Shown here one piece after another: positions 43,092-50,757 of a stretch of 64,000 nt of DNA (position 1 is the stretch's first letter; each line of letters opens with the position of its first letter). Under the pieces are notes generated by a model. It did no database searches. It saw only the letters and a program-made list of their open reading frames with translations, and had not been told where the DNA came from. Source of the DNA: Flavobacterium sp. Leaf82 (lineage in GTDB: Bacteria > Bacteroidota > Bacteroidia > Flavobacteriales > Flavobacteriaceae); contig NZ_LMMA01000012.1 in the NCBI RefSeq assembly GCF_001422725.1, positions 62,001-126,000 on the forward strand, read 5' to 3'. Made by a program: the position numbers and the translations under genes.

Positions 43092-43745
43092 CTAAACCAG
43101 CTTCACAAACAAATTCGAAGCGATCTTATTAGAAATTGATAATTCACGACCATCAATTTTAATCTTTACAGATAAATCGAAAGATTCCTTAGATAAAAGT
43201 TCGATTTGAGAACCTAAAGCAATTCCTTGTTTGTCCAGATATTGTAAAAATTCTGATGAAGTATCTTTTACACCCACGCAAATTCCGGTTTGGTTTTCAG
43301 TTAATTCAGAAAGTAAGTGTTTCTCGATCTTAACAATTCTTCCGTTGGCATCCGGAATCGGGTCGCCATGCGGATCTTCGGTAGGATTTCCCAGAAAATC
43401 ATCCAAACGATTAATCAATTGTTCTGATTTGATGTGTTCCAGTTGTTCTGCAATATCGTGGACTTCATCCCAGGAGAAATTTAGTTTTTCAACAAGGAAA
43501 ACTTCCCATAAACGATGTTTTCTGACGATCATTTTAGCCGCAAGTTTTCCGTTTTCGGTCAAAGATACGCCCTGATACTTTTTATAATTTACTAAATCTT
43601 TCTCAGAAAGCTTTTTAAGCATATCCGTAACCGATGAAGCTTTGGTCTCCATCATTTCGGCAATAGCATTCGTGCTGACTTCGGCATCATTTGAAGCCGT
43701 AAGATGATAGATCGATTTAAGATAATTTTCTTCTGAAAAAGTCAT
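43092..43745 (-). CDS. DtxR/MntR family metal-dependent regulator
   Basis: A 217-residue repressor-type protein. The N-terminal winged helix (residues 1-65: LKSIYHLTASNDAEVSTNAIAEMM in parts, then VTDMLKKLSEKDLVNY) is followed by the metal-binding and dimerisation domain (about 72-140, with RKHRLWEVFLVEKL and VHDIAEQLEHIKSEQL, whose His and Glu are the usual ligands). A C-terminal SH3/FeoA-like domain starts at about 150. The length with an SH3 domain is closer to IdeR/DtxR than to the short MntR. It lies 90 bases downstream of the Nramp-UspA gene, so manganese or iron control of that transporter is the likely task. Confidence 0.9.
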   Translation of the reverse strand: MTFSEENYLKSIYHLTASNDAEVSTNAIAEMMETKASSVTDMLKKLSEKDLVNYKKYQGVSLTENGKLAAKMIVRKHRLWEVFLVEKLNFSWDEVHDIAEQLEHIKSEQLINRLDDFLGNPTEDPHGDPIPDANGRIVKIEKHLLSELTENQTGICVGVKDTSSEFLQYLDKQGIALGSQIELLSKESFDLSVKIKIDGRELSISNKIASNLFVKLV

Positions 43746-43764
43746 TTCTTTTATTTTTTGAGGG

Positions 43765-43835
43765 GCAAAGGTTCAGAGGCACAAAGGTTCAAAGGTTTTA
43801 AATCTTTGTGCCTTTGTTGCTCTGTCACTTTGAGC
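43765..43835. repeat. Mirror-arm repeat GAGGCACAAAG...CTTTGTGCCTTTG between the Nramp and regulator genes
   Basis: GGTTCAGAGGCACAAAGGTTC faces CTTTGTGCCTTTGTTGCTCTG (each read in parts). It forms a hairpin in the 90-base space that could weaken read-through from the transporter to the regulator gene. Confidence 0.65.
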
Positions 43836-45707
43836 CTATCTTTTAACAATTAACAAAGGTATTGAAATTTTATGTCTCAATTTATCTACGGTTGTACCAA
43901 ATAAAATATCTTTTAATCCAGTGTGGCCGTGGGTTCCCATAACCAGAATGTCAAAATTTCCCTGATTGATAATCTTCGGAATCACGGCGTTAGGTTTTCC
44001 AAAACCAAGTTCAGTTTCTATCCTGAAGCCTTTCTGCGAAAGCATCTCTTTATATTCTAATAATAATTTTTCGTCGATAGTCGTTTCGTGATCGTCAACG
44101 TGAACTCCGTACATTAATGCGCCAACAGTTTCTACAATGTGAATTAAGGTATATTGCGCATCGATTCCGCCCAATTCAAAGGCATTGTTTAGTGCAGCTT
44201 CATCGGCTTTAGAAAAATCGACTGAAATCGCTATGTTTTTCTTGCCGTAACTTTCTTTTGGTGTATAAACTAATTTTAAATGATGAGGTGAATGGTTTTC
44301 GATATTCGATTTTGCTCTTGCGATAAAAGGTTTTGCAATGATATATAACAGCAAAGCAAGAAATCCAAAAGCCAGAGGAACAACTGTTAGCCAAAGGATT
44401 GTTGGGTGACTGGAGTTTTCAAGCCATGAAGTGATTTCATCATAAACCAGTTTTGCATTTAATGAAACGATGATCAAAGCAATAATCCAGGCGGCAACCT
44501 GAGTTGTTTTAGAAATATGAAATCCTTTCATCTTGGTTTTGTCGCTTACAAAGTGAATTAGCGGAATAATGGCAAACCCCAATTGTAAACTCAAAATTAC
44601 CTGACTCAGGATTAAAAGTTTTCCTGTTACGCTTTCTCCATAAATCAAAATCACGATTACTGCCGGAACAATGGCAATTAAACGCGTAATAATTCGGCGA
44701 ACCCAAGGCTGAATTCTTAAATTCAAATATCCTTCCATTACGATTTGTCCGGCTAAAGTTCCGGTTACGGTAGAACTTTGTCCTGCCGCGATCAAAGCAA
44801 CGGCAAATAAAACAGGCGCCCATTTTGTCCCCAATAAAGGTTCCAGAAATTGATGTGCATCCTGAATTTCCGCAACTTCAAACATTCCGTTTTTATAAAA
44901 TGTGGCTGCAGCCAAGATCAAAATGGCGGCGTTTACAAAAAAAGCAAGGTTTAGGGCTATTGTAGAATCTATAAAGTTATATTTCAATGCTTGTTTGATT
45001 CCGGCTGGAGTTCTGTCAAATTTTCTGGTTTGAACTAAAGAGGAATGCAAATATAAGTTGTGCGGCATTACAGTCGCACCAATAATACCAATGGCGATAT
45101 ATAAGGCAGCAGAATTAGGCATTGACGGAATAAGTCCGTAAAGCACTTTGTCCAGTTCCGGTTCTGCAAAGATCATTTCGAAAATAAAAGAAAATCCAAT
45201 AATCGCTACCAAAACAATTATAAAGGCTTCCATTTTTCGAATTCCTTTATTAATTAGGAAAAGCAATAAGAAAGTATCTAAGACAGTAATCAAAACCCCT
45301 TCGATAAGCGGAATGTCAAAAAGAAGATTAATCCCGATTGCCATTCCCAGAACTTCGGCAAGATCACAGGCGGCAATTGCAATTTCGGCAAGAAAGTAGA
45401 GAATATAGTTGATGAACTTGGAGTAAGTTTCTCTTGAAGCTTGCGCTAAATCACGTTGGGTTACAATACCCAGACGTGCACTTAAGCTTTGCAATAACAA
45501 AGCCATTAAATTACTCATTAATAAAACCCAAAGCAAAGAATATCCAAACTGACTACCGCCAGCAATATCTGTTGCCCAGTTTCCCGGATCCATATATCCT
45601 ACACTTACTAAATATGCCGGACCTAAAAAGGCTAATATTTTTCTGAATCCTGTTTTTTTATGCTCTGTTGCAACCGATTGATGAACTTCTTCTAAAGATT
45701 TACCCAT
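43836..45707 (-). CDS. mntH: Nramp family Mn(II)/Fe(II) transporter fused to a UspA domain
   Basis: A 623-residue fusion. Residues 1-460 are an Nramp transporter with 11-12 helices. The metal-binding DPGN in SVGYMDPGNWATDIAGG (near 38) and MPHNLYLHSS in helix 6 (near 215) are intact, so proton-coupled Mn(II) or Fe(II) uptake is expected. Residues 478-623 form a UspA-type nucleotide-binding domain (NIAISVDFSKADEAALNNA, and VMGTHGHTGLKDILFGTT with the G-x2-G-x9-G(S/T) ATP motif). An ATP-sensing role is inferred. A promoter and a TTTTAG-N6-CTAAAA palindrome lie upstream. The DtxR-type regulator follows. Confidence 0.93.
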   Translation of the reverse strand: MGKSLEEVHQSVATEHKKTGFRKILAFLGPAYLVSVGYMDPGNWATDIAGGSQFGYSLLWVLLMSNLMALLLQSLSARLGIVTQRDLAQASRETYSKFINYILYFLAEIAIAACDLAEVLGMAIGINLLFDIPLIEGVLITVLDTFLLLFLINKGIRKMEAFIIVLVAIIGFSFIFEMIFAEPELDKVLYGLIPSMPNSAALYIAIGIIGATVMPHNLYLHSSLVQTRKFDRTPAGIKQALKYNFIDSTIALNLAFFVNAAILILAAATFYKNGMFEVAEIQDAHQFLEPLLGTKWAPVLFAVALIAAGQSSTVTGTLAGQIVMEGYLNLRIQPWVRRIITRLIAIVPAVIVILIYGESVTGKLLILSQVILSLQLGFAIIPLIHFVSDKTKMKGFHISKTTQVAAWIIALIIVSLNAKLVYDEITSWLENSSHPTILWLTVVPLAFGFLALLLYIIAKPFIARAKSNIENHSPHHLKLVYTPKESYGKKNIAISVDFSKADEAALNNAFELGGIDAQYTLIHIVETVGALMYGVHVDDHETTIDEKLLLEYKEMLSQKGFRIETELGFGKPNAVIPKIINQGNFDILVMGTHGHTGLKDILFGTTVDKLRHKISIPLLIVKR

Positions 45708-45726
45708 TGTAAAAATGTTGTTTGAA

Positions 45727-45756
45727 CAAATATAAGTATAAATTATATTAGCACAA
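45727..45756 (-). promoter_or_regulatory. Promoter of the Nramp-UspA gene
   Basis: On the minus strand, TTG (45756-45754) and TATATTTG (45734-45727) are 19 bases apart, which fits the Bacteroidetes consensus well. The start codon is at 45707. Confidence 0.6.
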
Positions 45757-45762
45757 CAATTT

Positions 45763-45780
45763 TTTTAGGCGAGTCTAAAA
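45763..45780. promoter_or_regulatory. Palindrome TTTTAG-N6-CTAAAA upstream of the Nramp gene (candidate DtxR/MntR-type operator)
   Basis: TTTTAG-GCGAGT-CTAAAA. It begins 6 bases upstream of the -33 element. The same 18-base format recurs at 47812-47829, on the -7 element of the TonB receptor gene. The nearby DtxR-type protein is the natural candidate to bind it. Confidence 0.5.
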
Positions 45781-45781
45781 G

Positions 45782-46174
45782 TTAAATGTTAGAATTTAAA
45801 CAATTTGGACACAATCCTGACAATGTAAAGTTTATGTCATTTACTTTATAATTGTGCGGAATGATATAACTCGGCTTTACATTTTCAAGACATGTTATCT
45901 CTAAACATTTTTCACAACTAAAATGAGCATGGTTATGAATGTGCACACGTTGGGCGTGATGATGGCATTTTGCATACTTTACAGTTCCGTCAAGATTTAC
46001 AATTTTATGTATGATATCATCATTTACCAATCGGTCTAATATTCTGTAGATCGTAACACGATCGCATAAATCTCCCGTTTGTTTTTGAATTTCGGTATGA
46101 GAGAGCGCGGTTTTAGATTTCTCAAAAATCTCTAAAACGGCTGTCTTTGCTGCTGTATTTCTTGTTGTTTTCAT
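45782..46174 (-). CDS. Fur family transcriptional regulator
   Basis: A 130-residue metal-responsive repressor. The winged-helix part is residues 1-75 (LSHTEIQKQTGDLCDRVTIY in its middle, RILDRLVNDDIIHKI next). A His-rich stretch HHHAQRVHIHNHAHF near 75-93 and two CxxC pairs (SCEKCLEIT near 95 and GLCPNCLN near 121) give the regulatory and structural metal sites. The arrangement fits Zur or PerR-like members; I cannot tell which metal. It is divergent from merC, with GCAACAAnnTTGC boxes in between (46199-46211 and 46234-46248). Those are likely its operators. Confidence 0.9.
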   Translation of the reverse strand: MKTTRNTAAKTAVLEIFEKSKTALSHTEIQKQTGDLCDRVTIYRILDRLVNDDIIHKIVNLDGTVKYAKCHHHAQRVHIHNHAHFSCEKCLEITCLENVKPSYIIPHNYKVNDINFTLSGLCPNCLNSNI

Positions 46175-46198
46175 TTTAATGTATTAAAAAATATTATC

Positions 46199-46211
46199 GC
46201 AACAATGTTGC
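46199..46211. promoter_or_regulatory. Fur-family box 1 (GCAACAATGTTGC)
   Basis: A perfect 5-3-5 inverted repeat, GCAAC-AAT-GTTGC. It lies 24 bases upstream of the Fur-family start and contains the TTG of the merC promoter (46208-46210). Confidence 0.6.
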
Positions 46212-46235
46212 AATTAAAATAATCTTGTATATTTG
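46208..46235 (+). promoter_or_regulatory. merC promoter
   Basis: TTG at 46208-46210 and TATATTTG at 46228-46235 with a 17-base gap. Each element is overlapped by one of the two Fur-family boxes, as expected for a repressed promoter. Confidence 0.55.
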
Positions 46236-46248
46236 CAACAAAATTGCA
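46234..46248. promoter_or_regulatory. Fur-family box 2 (TGCAACAAAATTGCA)
   Basis: Inverted repeat TGCAA-CAAAA-TTGCA. Its inner 13 bases, GCAACAAAATTGC, share the plan GCAACAAnnTTGC with box 1. It overlaps the end of the -7 element. Confidence 0.6.
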
Positions 46249-46267
46249 TTAAGCAAAAGTACTGAAA

Positions 46268-46621
46268 ATGAAGAAAACAAGCACACCCTTTTACGATATT
46301 TTAGGAATTTCGAGCGCGACTATTTGTTTAGTTCATTGTTTGGTTTTTCCGCTTCTTACGATTCTGCCTTTGGGTATAAGTCACAATCCATTCGTCGATT
46401 TGTTATTTGCGACGATCGGACTTTTTGCAATTGTAAAGATAATTAAGAAATCAAATCTTTTGGTTTCCTCTATTCTGATTATTTCAATGGCATTAATATG
46501 GATTAGTGTTTTAAGCGAGATTGTTCTTGATATTCATCTCGACCTAATTTTTATTGGTGGAATAGGAATGATCATTGGACATTTAATTAATTACAAATTA
46601 CATAAAAACAGCAATCATTAA
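46268..46621 (+). CDS. MerC domain-containing membrane protein
   Basis: A 117-residue protein with about four helices. The MerC-type Cys/His pair is in the first helix: ISSATICLVHCLVFPLL near residue 15-31. Mercury-resistance MerC carries Hg(II) inward, but in Bacteroidetes MerC-domain proteins often lie under Fur/Zur-type control without other mer genes, so zinc or another thiophilic metal is possible. No merA, merR or merP is nearby. It is driven by the promoter at 46208-46235 and followed 10 bases later by the flavoprotein gene. Confidence 0.85.
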   Translation: MKKTSTPFYDILGISSATICLVHCLVFPLLTILPLGISHNPFVDLLFATIGLFAIVKIIKKSNLLVSSILIISMALIWISVLSEIVLDIHLDLIFIGGIGMIIGHLINYKLHKNSNH

Positions 46622-46631
46622 ATATAAAGTT

Positions 46632-47546
46632 ATGATACAAGAAACAGATTTTGAAGTAATTATTGTTGGAGGAAATTATAGCGGACTTTCGGCTGCCATG
46701 AGTTTGGGACGATCGCTGCGAAAAGTTTTAGTGATTGATAGCGGTTTGCCTTGCAACAGACAAACGCCGCATTCGCATAATTTTATAACGCATGATGGTG
46801 AAAAGCCAGCTGTTATTTCGGCGAAAGCCAAAACGCAAGTAGACTTTTATAATACGGTTCAGTTTTATAACGGTCTTGCAATAAGCGCCATGAAAACTGA
46901 AAACGGCTTTGAAATCAAAACCGAATCAGGAAAAATCTTTACGTCCAGAAAATTATTATTTGCAACCGGTGTAAAAGATTTACTTCCGGAAATTCCTGGT
47001 TTTGCTGAGTGTTGGGGAATTTCGATTCTACATTGTCCGTATTGCCATGGTTATGAAGTAAAAAAAGAGAAAACGGCTATTATCGCAAATGGTGATATAG
47101 GTTTTGAATTTGCAAAAATGATATTGAACTGGACGAAAGATTTAAGATTATTAACCAACGGAAAATCGACTTTAACATTAGAACAAAGCCAAATTCTTAG
47201 AAAACATAATGTAGAAATTATCGAAGATGAAATAAAAGCTGTTGAGCATGAAAATGGAACTATTAAGAATCTTGTCTTCACCAATGAATCAAAAATATCC
47301 TTGAAAGCTATTTATTTCAAAGCCCCTTTTAAGCAACATTGTCCTTTGCCGGAATTTTTAGGCTGCGATTTGACAGAACAAGGTTTGTTGAAAGTAGATG
47401 CTTTTCAAAAAACTACAATTCCCGGGATTTTTGCCAGTGGCGATTGCCATATTCAGGCAAGATCTGTTGCTATGGCAGTTTCTTCTGGATCTTTTGCCGG
47501 AGCAATGATGAATAAACAATTGATAGATGAAGAGTTTAAGATTTAA
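46632..47546 (+). CDS. Thioredoxin-reductase-like NAD(P)/FAD oxidoreductase
   Basis: A 304-residue flavoprotein. The FAD motif VIIVGGNYSGLSAAMSLGRS lies at about residue 9, then LFATGVKDLLPEIPGF near 110. A CxxC pair is present as LHCPYCHGYEV near 137, not the CATC of true thioredoxin reductases. The NAD(P)-binding part TAIIANGDIGFEFAK near 152 has a poor glycine motif. The final FAD block GIFASGDCHIQARSVAMAVSSG is at about 272 (written in parts GIFASGDCH and IQARSVAMAVSSG). Such proteins oxidise or reduce small thiol compounds. It is co-transcribed with merC (10-base gap). Confidence 0.87.
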   Translation: MIQETDFEVIIVGGNYSGLSAAMSLGRSLRKVLVIDSGLPCNRQTPHSHNFITHDGEKPAVISAKAKTQVDFYNTVQFYNGLAISAMKTENGFEIKTESGKIFTSRKLLFATGVKDLLPEIPGFAECWGISILHCPYCHGYEVKKEKTAIIANGDIGFEFAKMILNWTKDLRLLTNGKSTLTLEQSQILRKHNVEIIEDEIKAVEHENGTIKNLVFTNESKISLKAIYFKAPFKQHCPLPEFLGCDLTEQGLLKVDAFQKTTIPGIFASGDCHIQARSVAMAVSSGSFAGAMMNKQLIDEEFKI

Positions 47547-47612
47547 ACATATTAGCTTTTATAGACTTTTCTGTATCACTTCTTGCTTCAGCTAAGGAAA
47601 TACTATTGAATT

Positions 47613-47663
47613 AAAAAAGGGCTTTAGCAAAATCTTATAGGTTTGCCTAAAGCCCTTTTTTAG
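47613..47663 (+). terminator. Terminator after the flavoprotein gene
   Basis: Arms AAAAAAGGGCTTTAG and CTAAAGCCCTTTTTT with an AT-rich loop. It isolates the merC-flavoprotein operon from the TonB receptor gene. Confidence 0.85.
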
Positions 47664-47811
47664 TTTTTGTTGATATTTTCATTACTTAAAACTGAACGCT
47701 ATCAAAAACGGGATGACTTTGACTTATCTTTTTAAAAATAGAAATATAACATATTGAATTGATTAGAGTTATAAATTTCTAAATTTAAAATCAATATTTA
47801 TCAAATTTAAT

Positions 47812-47829
47812 TTTTAGATTTGTCTAAAA
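47812..47829. promoter_or_regulatory. Palindrome TTTTAG-N6-CTAAAA on the promoter of the TonB receptor gene
   Basis: TTTTAG-ATTTGT-CTAAAA (7-base perfect arms TTTTAGA/TCTAAAA). It overlaps the likely -7 element TAGATTTG (47815-47822), 14 bases before the ATG. It matches the format of the site at 45763-45780. Confidence 0.55.
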
Positions 47830-47843
47830 TTAATTTTACAACA

Positions 47844-50105
47844 ATGAAAAAACTATTTTTGATATTGCTTTTGTTTGGTTTACAAATTTCGTTTGCGCAA
47901 GAAACTACTTCTGTATCAGGTTTTATATCTGGAGAAGGTCATAAATTGCAATTAGTAAATGTTCATTTATTAGGAACAAAACATAAAACAGTTTCAGATA
48001 GTTTAGGCCATTATACGTTAGAAAATGTCGATATTGGAAATTATACTATTCAGGTTTCTCAAATGGGTTTTCAGACTTTAAAGAAGAAAATAGAAGTTAT
48101 TAAAGATTCTATTCAATCTTATGATTTTGAATTGACCGATAACGAAAATCAGCTGAATGAAGTTGTAGTTTCCGGAACTCTTAAAGCAGTCAAACGTTTA
48201 GAAAGCGCTGTTCCGGTTGAGGTTTATTCGCCTGTTTTCTTTAAAAGAAATCCAACTCCCAGTATTTATGAAGCACTTCAGAATATAAACGGAGTTCGTC
48301 CGCAGTTAAATTGTGGCGTTTGCAATACAGGAGATATTCATATAAATGGGCTTGAAGGTCCTTATACTTTGGTTTTAATTGACGGAATGCCAATTGTGAG
48401 CAGCCTTTCAACAGTTTATGGATTATCCGGAATTCCCAATTCATTAGTTGAGCGTATTGAAATTGTAAAAGGTCCGGCATCTTCTCTTTACGGAAGTGAA
48501 GCGGTTGGCGGTTTAATTAACATTATTACCAAAAATCCAACAAACGCACCTTTGTTTTCTGCAGATGTTTTTACGACATCATACCTAGAAACGAATGTTG
48601 ATTTGGGAATGAAATTTAGTCCGACTAAAAAATCAACAACGCTTTTAGGAATCAATTACTTCGATTACAATGAGGTTGTAGATAAAGATAAGGATGGATT
48701 TACTGATGTCACACTTTCTCAAAGGATTTCGGTTTTTAATAAGTGGAATTTTCAAAGAGAAGATAATCGCTTATTTACGATTGCAGCACGTGGAATGTAT
48801 GAAGATCGCTGGGGCGGAGATGTTCGTTGGGAGAAAAAATACCGTGGCGGCGACGAAATTTACGGCGAAAGTATTTATACTAAAAGAGGGGAATTAATAG
48901 GAAGTTATCAATTGCCTTTTGAAGAAAAACTGATGCTTTCGTTCTCTGGAAATGTGCATTATCAGGACAGCCGTTACGGGACAACGTCATATATTGCCAA
49001 TCAAAAGATAGGTTTCCTGCAATTGACCTGGGATAAAAAAATTGGTCGAAATGATTTTCTTGCCGGTATTGCGAATCGATATTCGTATTATGACGATAAT
49101 ACAACTGCCACAAAGGAAGCAGAGAGTACTTGGTTACCGGGAATTTTTGTTCAGGACGAAATTACACTTTCTCCTAAAAGTCAGGTTTTGCTGGGAATGC
49201 GTTACGATTATAATTCTATTCATGGTTCAATTTATACGCCAAGAGTAGCGTATCGATGGAAAACGAATGAAAATACAATTTTTCGTTTCAACGCCGGAAC
49301 CGGATTTCGTGTTGTGAATTTATTTACCGAAGATCACGCTGCACTTACAGGTTCGAGAGATGTTGTACTGAAAAGCAATTTGAAACCGGAACAGTCCATA
49401 AATGCGAATTTGAATTACATTCAGAAAATAAACTTTACTAACGGAATTTTTATAGGCATCGAAACAACGGCTTTTTATACCCGTTTTAGCAATAAGATCA
49501 TATCAGATTATGAAACTGATCCAAATAAAATTATATATGACAATATTAATGGTTACGCAATTAGTCAGGGAATAAGCACGAATGTTGATGTCAATTTTCC
49601 AACGGGATTAAAAATGATTCTTGGAGCTACTGTTTTAGATAATAAAAATGTCGAAAACGGAATTTCAGAAACTCCTTTTTTAACGGAGAATTTTACTGCA
49701 ACCTGGAGCATTTCGTATAAAATAGATTCCTTAAATTTATTACTAGATTATACCGGAAATGTTTACAGCCCAATGAAGTTGCCTTTGTTGAGCGATCTGG
49801 ATCCAAGAAGTCCAAAATCGCCTTGGTATAGTATTCAGAATATTCAGTTTACGTATTTTGGATGGAAGAATTTTGAACTTTATGGAGGAATAAAAAACCT
49901 ATTGAACTTTACGCCAAAACAAAACAATCCGTTTTTGATTTCAAGAACAAATGATCCTTTTGATAAAAATGTGCAATATGATTCAGCTGGAAAAGTATTG
50001 GTGACACCTGATAATCCGTATGGTTTGACATTTGATACAACTTATGTTTATGGACAAAACCAGACTATTCGCGGTTTTTTTGGGTTGCGATATACTTTGA
50101 GATAA
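47844..50105 (+). CDS. TonB-dependent outer-membrane receptor with CxxC in the plug
   Basis: A 753-residue receptor from the ATG at 47844 (MKKLFLILLLFGLQISFAQE). The signal peptide is followed by a carboxypeptidase-regulatory-like domain (about 22-105), then the plug (about 118-235) and a beta-barrel. The plug has PQLNCGVCNTGDIHINGLEG near residue 150, with a CGVC pair at the place where substrate meets the plug, and IERIEIVKGPASSLYGSEAVGG, split here at KGPASS. The CxxC suggests a thiophilic or redox metal, or a metal chelate. The palindrome on its promoter links it to the Nramp gene, so manganese or iron uptake is plausible. A thioredoxin-fold gene follows. Confidence 0.88.
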   Translation: MKKLFLILLLFGLQISFAQETTSVSGFISGEGHKLQLVNVHLLGTKHKTVSDSLGHYTLENVDIGNYTIQVSQMGFQTLKKKIEVIKDSIQSYDFELTDNENQLNEVVVSGTLKAVKRLESAVPVEVYSPVFFKRNPTPSIYEALQNINGVRPQLNCGVCNTGDIHINGLEGPYTLVLIDGMPIVSSLSTVYGLSGIPNSLVERIEIVKGPASSLYGSEAVGGLINIITKNPTNAPLFSADVFTTSYLETNVDLGMKFSPTKKSTTLLGINYFDYNEVVDKDKDGFTDVTLSQRISVFNKWNFQREDNRLFTIAARGMYEDRWGGDVRWEKKYRGGDEIYGESIYTKRGELIGSYQLPFEEKLMLSFSGNVHYQDSRYGTTSYIANQKIGFLQLTWDKKIGRNDFLAGIANRYSYYDDNTTATKEAESTWLPGIFVQDEITLSPKSQVLLGMRYDYNSIHGSIYTPRVAYRWKTNENTIFRFNAGTGFRVVNLFTEDHAALTGSRDVVLKSNLKPEQSINANLNYIQKINFTNGIFIGIETTAFYTRFSNKIISDYETDPNKIIYDNINGYAISQGISTNVDVNFPTGLKMILGATVLDNKNVENGISETPFLTENFTATWSISYKIDSLNLLLDYTGNVYSPMKLPLLSDLDPRSPKSPWYSIQNIQFTYFGWKNFELYGGIKNLLNFTPKQNNPFLISRTNDPFDKNVQYDSAGKVLVTPDNPYGLTFDTTYVYGQNQTIRGFFGLRYTLR

Positions 50106-50130
50106 AGTTTAATGTCACAAATTAAAATGA

Positions 50131-50200
50131 TTTTTTTGCCACGAATTGCACTAATTTACGCTAATTAAATTCGTGATAATTTGTGAAATTTGTGGCAAAT
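50131..50200. repeat. TTTTTGCCACGAATT...TTTGTGGCAAA inverted repeat, copy 2
   Basis: The left arm TTTTTTTGCCACGAATTGCA faces the right arm TTTGTGAAATTTGTGGCAAA. It is related to 13482-13610 but shorter, with more mismatches. Confidence 0.7.
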
Positions 50201-50275
50201 TTTTCTCGTTTTTTTTTAAAATCATTTTAATCTGTGAATCCCAATAGTTATCGGGAGTGGCAAAAAAAAGCACAA

Positions 50276-50740
50276 ATGAAAAAGCTAATTTTACTTATAA
50301 TCTTCTTCGGATTTACTTCAACAGGATTTTGCCAGTTAAAAAGCAGATCTTTTGAAGAAGTTGATAGTTTACAGCAAATTCAAAAGAAAAAAATAGTCGT
50401 TTTCATTCACACAAATTGGTGTCAGTTTTGCCTGAGAATGAAGCAAACGACTTTCAAAAATCAGGAAATTATCGAAAAACTGAATTCTGATTTTTATTTT
50501 ATCGATTTAAATGCTGAGGAAAAACGAGATATTACTTTCGATAATCATATTTTTAAATACCAGCCTTCAGGTAATAATGTTGGAGTTCATGAACTGGCTT
50601 TGCAATTAGGAACGATGAACAATCAAATCGTATATCCGGTTTTGTGTGTTTTGAATGAAAAAAGGGAAATTATCTTACAATATAATAACTATCTTAATCC
50701 AAGGGATTTTAAACTTCTTTTAGAAAAACTAAAGGAATAA
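50276..50740 (+). CDS. Exported thioredoxin-fold protein
   Basis: A 154-residue protein from the ATG at 50276 (MKKLILLIIFFGFTSTGFCQ is the signal peptide). The active site CxxC is in HTNWCQFCLRMKQTTF near residue 48, and a cis-Pro position follows in VYPVLCVLNEKR near 126. The FIDLNAEEKRDITF segment matches SoxW/DsbD-gamma-like thioredoxin-like proteins, so it probably reduces periplasmic disulphides. It lies 170 bases after the TonB receptor gene, and the CGVC pair of that receptor would be a possible client. The lycopene cyclase gene follows by 17 bases. Confidence 0.85.
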   Translation: MKKLILLIIFFGFTSTGFCQLKSRSFEEVDSLQQIQKKKIVVFIHTNWCQFCLRMKQTTFKNQEIIEKLNSDFYFIDLNAEEKRDITFDNHIFKYQPSGNNVGVHELALQLGTMNNQIVYPVLCVLNEKREIILQYNNYLNPRDFKLLLEKLKE

Positions 50741-50757
50741 AATTCATATTTTTGAGA

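Noticed and set aside
46268-47546. merC and the flavoprotein as a mercury resistance operon (flavoprotein as MerA)
   Set aside because: No merR, merP or merT is present, the flavoprotein lacks the MerA N-terminal domain and C-terminal Cys pair, and the control boxes belong to a Fur-family protein.
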